This document shows positions 60,600-64,000 of a stretch of DNA of 64,000 bases, one piece after another. Every line of letters begins with the position of its first letter. Positions within the stretch are counted from its first letter, which is position 1. Below the pieces are notes generated by a model that saw nothing but the letters and a program-made list of their open reading frames with translations, did no database searches and was not told where the DNA came from. The position numbers were made by a program, and so were the translations under genes. Origin of the DNA: Melastoma dodecandrum (Eukaryota > Streptophyta > Magnoliopsida > Myrtales > Melastomataceae). The stretch lies in the NCBI GenBank assembly GCA_029817715.1, contig JARUPY010000083.1, positions 806,001 to 870,000 on the forward strand. The letters run 5' to 3'.

Positions 60600-62351
60600 C
60601 TTTGTTCTAGTTTCTTTCAATTACCATATAGTTTAGATAATAAAGCCTATAGGTCATCGGCTGTGACGTTTACGAAGGGTCAACCCCTCGTTTGAGTTCT
60701 TGGCCTCTATTCACACATCATATGCTTGTATGGATAGCTGTTGCACTACATTAAGTCTCACTGTCTTAACCAATCCACTTACCGATCCCCTCATCACGAA
60801 CGGTGTAGGAGGCGGCCTCACACCTCCTCTTAGCCTCGGTCCAGTAGACCTTTTCACAGACGTCCCCTAGGGGTAGTTCCTCTGAAAGTGTCCGGGTTAT
60901 TTGTATTGATGGCACGTAGTCTGGCTCTTGGCACAAGTGTATCCAAAGTGATACTTCCCACATTTAGAGCAATAAAAGGAGGACCAACCGACTTGTTTTC
61001 TTGTCCTCTCCCTCAAGAGAATGTCGTGGAAGGTGTAGGCGCACGAGGAGGCCTCTTCACGAAGGGCCTCGGCCTCATAAATAATCCTCTCGTACTGAAT
61101 TTCTTCTCAGGGGTAGCTTGCTGTTGACCACCCACTGGGAACCCTATATGGCTTCCAATTCTCTTTTTTCCTGATGGGCCTTCTCCGTGTTTTGAGCTCG
61201 ACGATATATCTCTTCATAGAAGCTAAGCATTAAGAGGCCATATGGACATGGATGTCCAGACTTAACAGCAACTCAAACTTGCTGGCCTTTTTCACTGCAT
61301 CTATGGGGGGGACCGTATTCGGACAGCATAGAAAATTTACATTCGTACTCATCCACAATCATGTTCCCTTGTATGAGCAGTGCAAATTCCATTGCCTTAT
61401 CCCTCTAACGGTGAATGGAAAATATTTCCCTAGGAAGGCACCTTGAACACTTCCCATTAATCACCCTAATGTGCTTCTTTCCTTGCTCGCTCTCCACTAC
61501 AACTCAACACTCCATTAGAGGGAGTACTCGACCATCAACATTTCCTTCTTAAGGGAACATCCAAGGAGAGTGAAAATCTTTTCTAGACAGTCTATGAACT
61601 GTTCGGCCTCTTCTGTTCCTTCCTACCCATGAAAGTCGGTGGGTTGAGCTTATGAAAGTGCTTTACAAGAGCTATCCTCCGCTCGAGCGAAATTCCTTCT
61701 CCCGCCTCCGGAATCCATGCACAACCACATGTGGACTATCCTCAACCATAAGCTCTGTTAACAGTAAAAGTTATCATTTATCACCGAATTATCCTCGTGA
61801 TACTATAGACACGTTCATTCAAATCTTCACCTACGCCCATGATGTATTACTCATCATCAATTCATGGGAACACGACATCTCAAGTTTGCTTTCCTTAACA
61901 TATTTTACAATTCAAATTATCTCGGTTCAATACACATCTTTCGGTTACCGTGGTCATAACACTATCTAAACGCCTCAACCACATAACAAGTTTTATAATC
62001 ACATCAATCATGCACATCGCGACATTTATGCACAACCTTTCTCAATCCATCATTACAAAACACCATTGTCATCACAAGGCATGATTCCATCTTTTCCCTT
62101 CACTCTACCCTTTCGGTTTTAGCACCTCTCCCACGTTAGAAACACCTCATTCAACTACATAATCATGCGTACACTTTTTGCAAAAACTAATCATATTTCA
62201 GCTCACTCTTTTGCTGAAAGGAATTCAATCGTGACATCCCCATACACTTCTACGATCATCACACACCTACATATGCACATACCTTTCAATTTTGACTCAA
62301 GACCGACATATTTTTCGACTATAAATTCACTCCCTTATCACTCCATGAGTA
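60600..62351 (-). pseudogene. gag of element H
   Basis: Two zinc-knuckle-like motifs are encoded on - near 60980-60880 (CSKCGKYHFGYTC, then CHQYK-x-PGHFQRNY with one Cys lost), as in Del/Tekay gag. Upstream sequence to ~62351 is the degenerate gag body, with only short frames. Confidence 0.6.
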
Positions 62352-62369
62352 ATCTAAGCTCTGATACCA
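62352..62369 (-). other. PBS of element H (tRNA-iMet type)
   Basis: On - it reads TGGTATCAGAGC followed by TTAGAT, two bases after the LTR end. Confidence 0.8.
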
Positions 62370-62371
62370 CT

Positions 62372-64000
62372 TGAAAGGACTTAACCTTTAGTAGTTATAG
62401 AAATGAATATATTTACATTTTATTTTTTTTATAAATGATTATATTAGTCTTGAAATGCATTTGACCTTAATTCTAAACCTAAAATAATCTACACACACAA
62501 GATGGTGATAAAACCAACACATTAGTTAATTAATCCATTCTCGCATTCAAAGTATATTCCTTCCCACCTCACGATTCACTCCACTCAATAACCTTCATAT
62601 TCATGTGTCACCCCACTTGTCAAGTCCGCTTTCATATCCTCACACCTTTCTTATTTTCCACAAGAGTTCGGGATCCTCCCATTTCGGCACAAGTCCTTAC
62701 ACCCAGATCATACGAGTGTGGATCCTCTCATCTGCCCCATCTCTTGTATCATCATGGCTCGGATCCTCCCATTTGGCCTTTCATATTCCATCTATATCCT
62801 CTCCCGAATCCTCACATTTGATAGTAAAAGTGGTTATGTGGCCTCACTCCCGCCACTAGGGAATTCAGATCTTCTCATCAGTCCAACATCACCACGTATC
62901 GAGCTTGGATCCTCACATTTGATTTCCACCATGACTATCGTACTCATGTCCATCCATACCGTTGTCCATACCCCATTCTCTTTACTGATCCCTCATTCTC
63001 GACACACACAACCATATTCACAAGTCACACCCTTTATAAATTCATGCCTCATACCCACACATACAAATGACCTTGCACATACCCAAACCGAACCTCACCA
63101 ACAGCAGCAAAACTTCATATGCAACTAGATCATAAGGCTAAGAGATAATATGGCCATGGACTAAAGGAAAGAGAGAATATGGGTCGAGTTCGTACATGAA
63201 GCCTCCACCCAACACAATCTCACCTCTACGACCTCTTCCAATTATCCCTCCTTGCCATGCCCTTCCAAACTTGCTTGACCACCTTGGACCCTTCTTCTTC
63301 TCCACTTTTTTTTTCTTCCTCTAACTTCCACTTTCTCCAAACTCCTCTCTCTTCTCTCTATCTTTCTCACGAATGGGATTGGAAAAAATGAGGAGGAAAA
63401 CACCACCTCCCCATCATCCTTTTCCCTTTTCTTCACTTTCCCCATTATCCATTAATAATATCCCACGACCTAATTTAGGTACACTCCTTTTTAATGGCTT
63501 GCCAAGCAAGCTTTAGGACCTTAAACACCATTAGAATTGATTAAATTTCCTTGAGGTCAAGTCAAACATAGAAAAATCGGGTGGTTAACAATTGGAGTTG
63601 AGCATGGGCGACTTCGCCCACCCTTGGAGGAACGTCAATTCGTGCCGATCACCAAATTTTCTACTCCAACCAACTCGGTTTCGATTATCTCTTAAACTAA
63701 TGATCGTCTTAAGACACTAAATACCCATAAATTTCCTTTGATGTAATTAATCTAAGGGAATCATTTATTTTAATTTCTGAGACTTGTCATTTTTCAGCCA
63801 TTTTAGCCCTCGAGCCTATCTCCGTAGTGAAGCAATTTCAGTTTGTCGTCAACAAGGGCATCCTCGGATGACCATCCATCGCCCATTTTCATCCCCCCTC
63901 CTAGTTGGGATAGCAAACCACATCAATCCTTACTCAATTCTCTATTGTCCCCAATTTTGTATTTGATTAATCCCACGGATGAATCCGTCTACCATTAGAT
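62372..64000 (-). repeat. 5' LTR of element H (runs to or past the window end)
   Basis: On + it starts TGAAAGGACTTAACC beside the PBS. Long blocks match 51916-52340 and 52597-53570, including CCCACTTGTCAAGTCCGCTTTC and the terminal CCCCAATTTTGTATTTG. The outer end is not certain within the window. No transposon ORF inside is meaningful. Confidence 0.7.

Noticed and set aside
62603..63128. Overlapping plus ORFs rich in Ser/His/Pro in the H LTR
   Set aside because: Low-complexity reading of TC-rich LTR DNA that recurs at 52.7-53.2 kb without frame conservation.

Overview
This is a plant nuclear genomic window, probably eudicot. It has multi-exon genes with GT-AG introns, plant-type protein families, and a large block of nested plant LTR retrotransposons. 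Only about the first 11 kb is ordinary gene space. The remaining ~53 kb is decayed, nested transposable elements. I see no bacterial genes, CRISPR arrays, tRNA or rRNA genes.

Gene space (1-11.1 kb). The 3' three exons of a TRM/LONGIFOLIA-like DUF4378 protein lie on + (15-2301). A complete MLH3 (MutL-gamma mismatch-repair / meiotic crossover protein) lies on - in 24 coding exons (10470 down to 2671). All MLH3 exon phases join in frame and give 1,236 aa. The two genes converge with ~370 bp between their stop codons. MLH3 contains a 16-bp micro-exon followed by a strong U12-type (minor spliceosome) intron. It also has a Phe-to-Ser change inside the normally invariant GFRGEAL motif. Telo-boxes lie upstream of its start.

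Repeat space. Element A (11341-23275, +) is a Ty3/gypsy Tat-lineage element: LTR, gag, RT, RNase H, a second (archaeal-type) RNase H, integrase, then an ANTISENSE, spliced gene, then PPT and a truncated 3' LTR. The antisense gene has hallmarks of a plant mobile domain (PMD) protein. It is followed by a chromovirus-type gag/PR/RT fragment (23276-24490, +) and a second, inverted Tat-like element B (about 24.5-30.05 kb, -) that seems to keep the same antisense-gene layout. Elements C (about 30.2-33.57 kb, +) and D (38.15-34.76 kb, -) are related chromovirus-like copies facing each other across an Athila-like LTR (G), forming a kilobase-scale inverted repeat. Element F (-) is split inside its reverse transcriptase YxDD region by a nearly whole Athila-like element E (41386-50819, -) with two LTRs, PBS, PPT and a near-perfect 5-bp target duplication. 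A mosaic of tandemly reiterated LTR pieces (51.6-53.57 kb) follows. Element H (-, 53.58-64 kb) is a Del/Tekay-like chromovirus whose gag and pol are separated by an hAT DNA transposon (about 57.08-60.56 kb, -) carrying a virtually identical 360-bp exon-containing tandem duplication.

The two host genes are the only clearly functional genes. Most transposon reading frames carry stops or frameshifts; the longest intact one is the 405-codon gag of E. The best candidates for follow-up are the spliced antisense PMD gene carried by a Tat retroelement, the MLH3 U12 intron and micro-exon, the hAT exon duplication, and the C/D inverted repeat.
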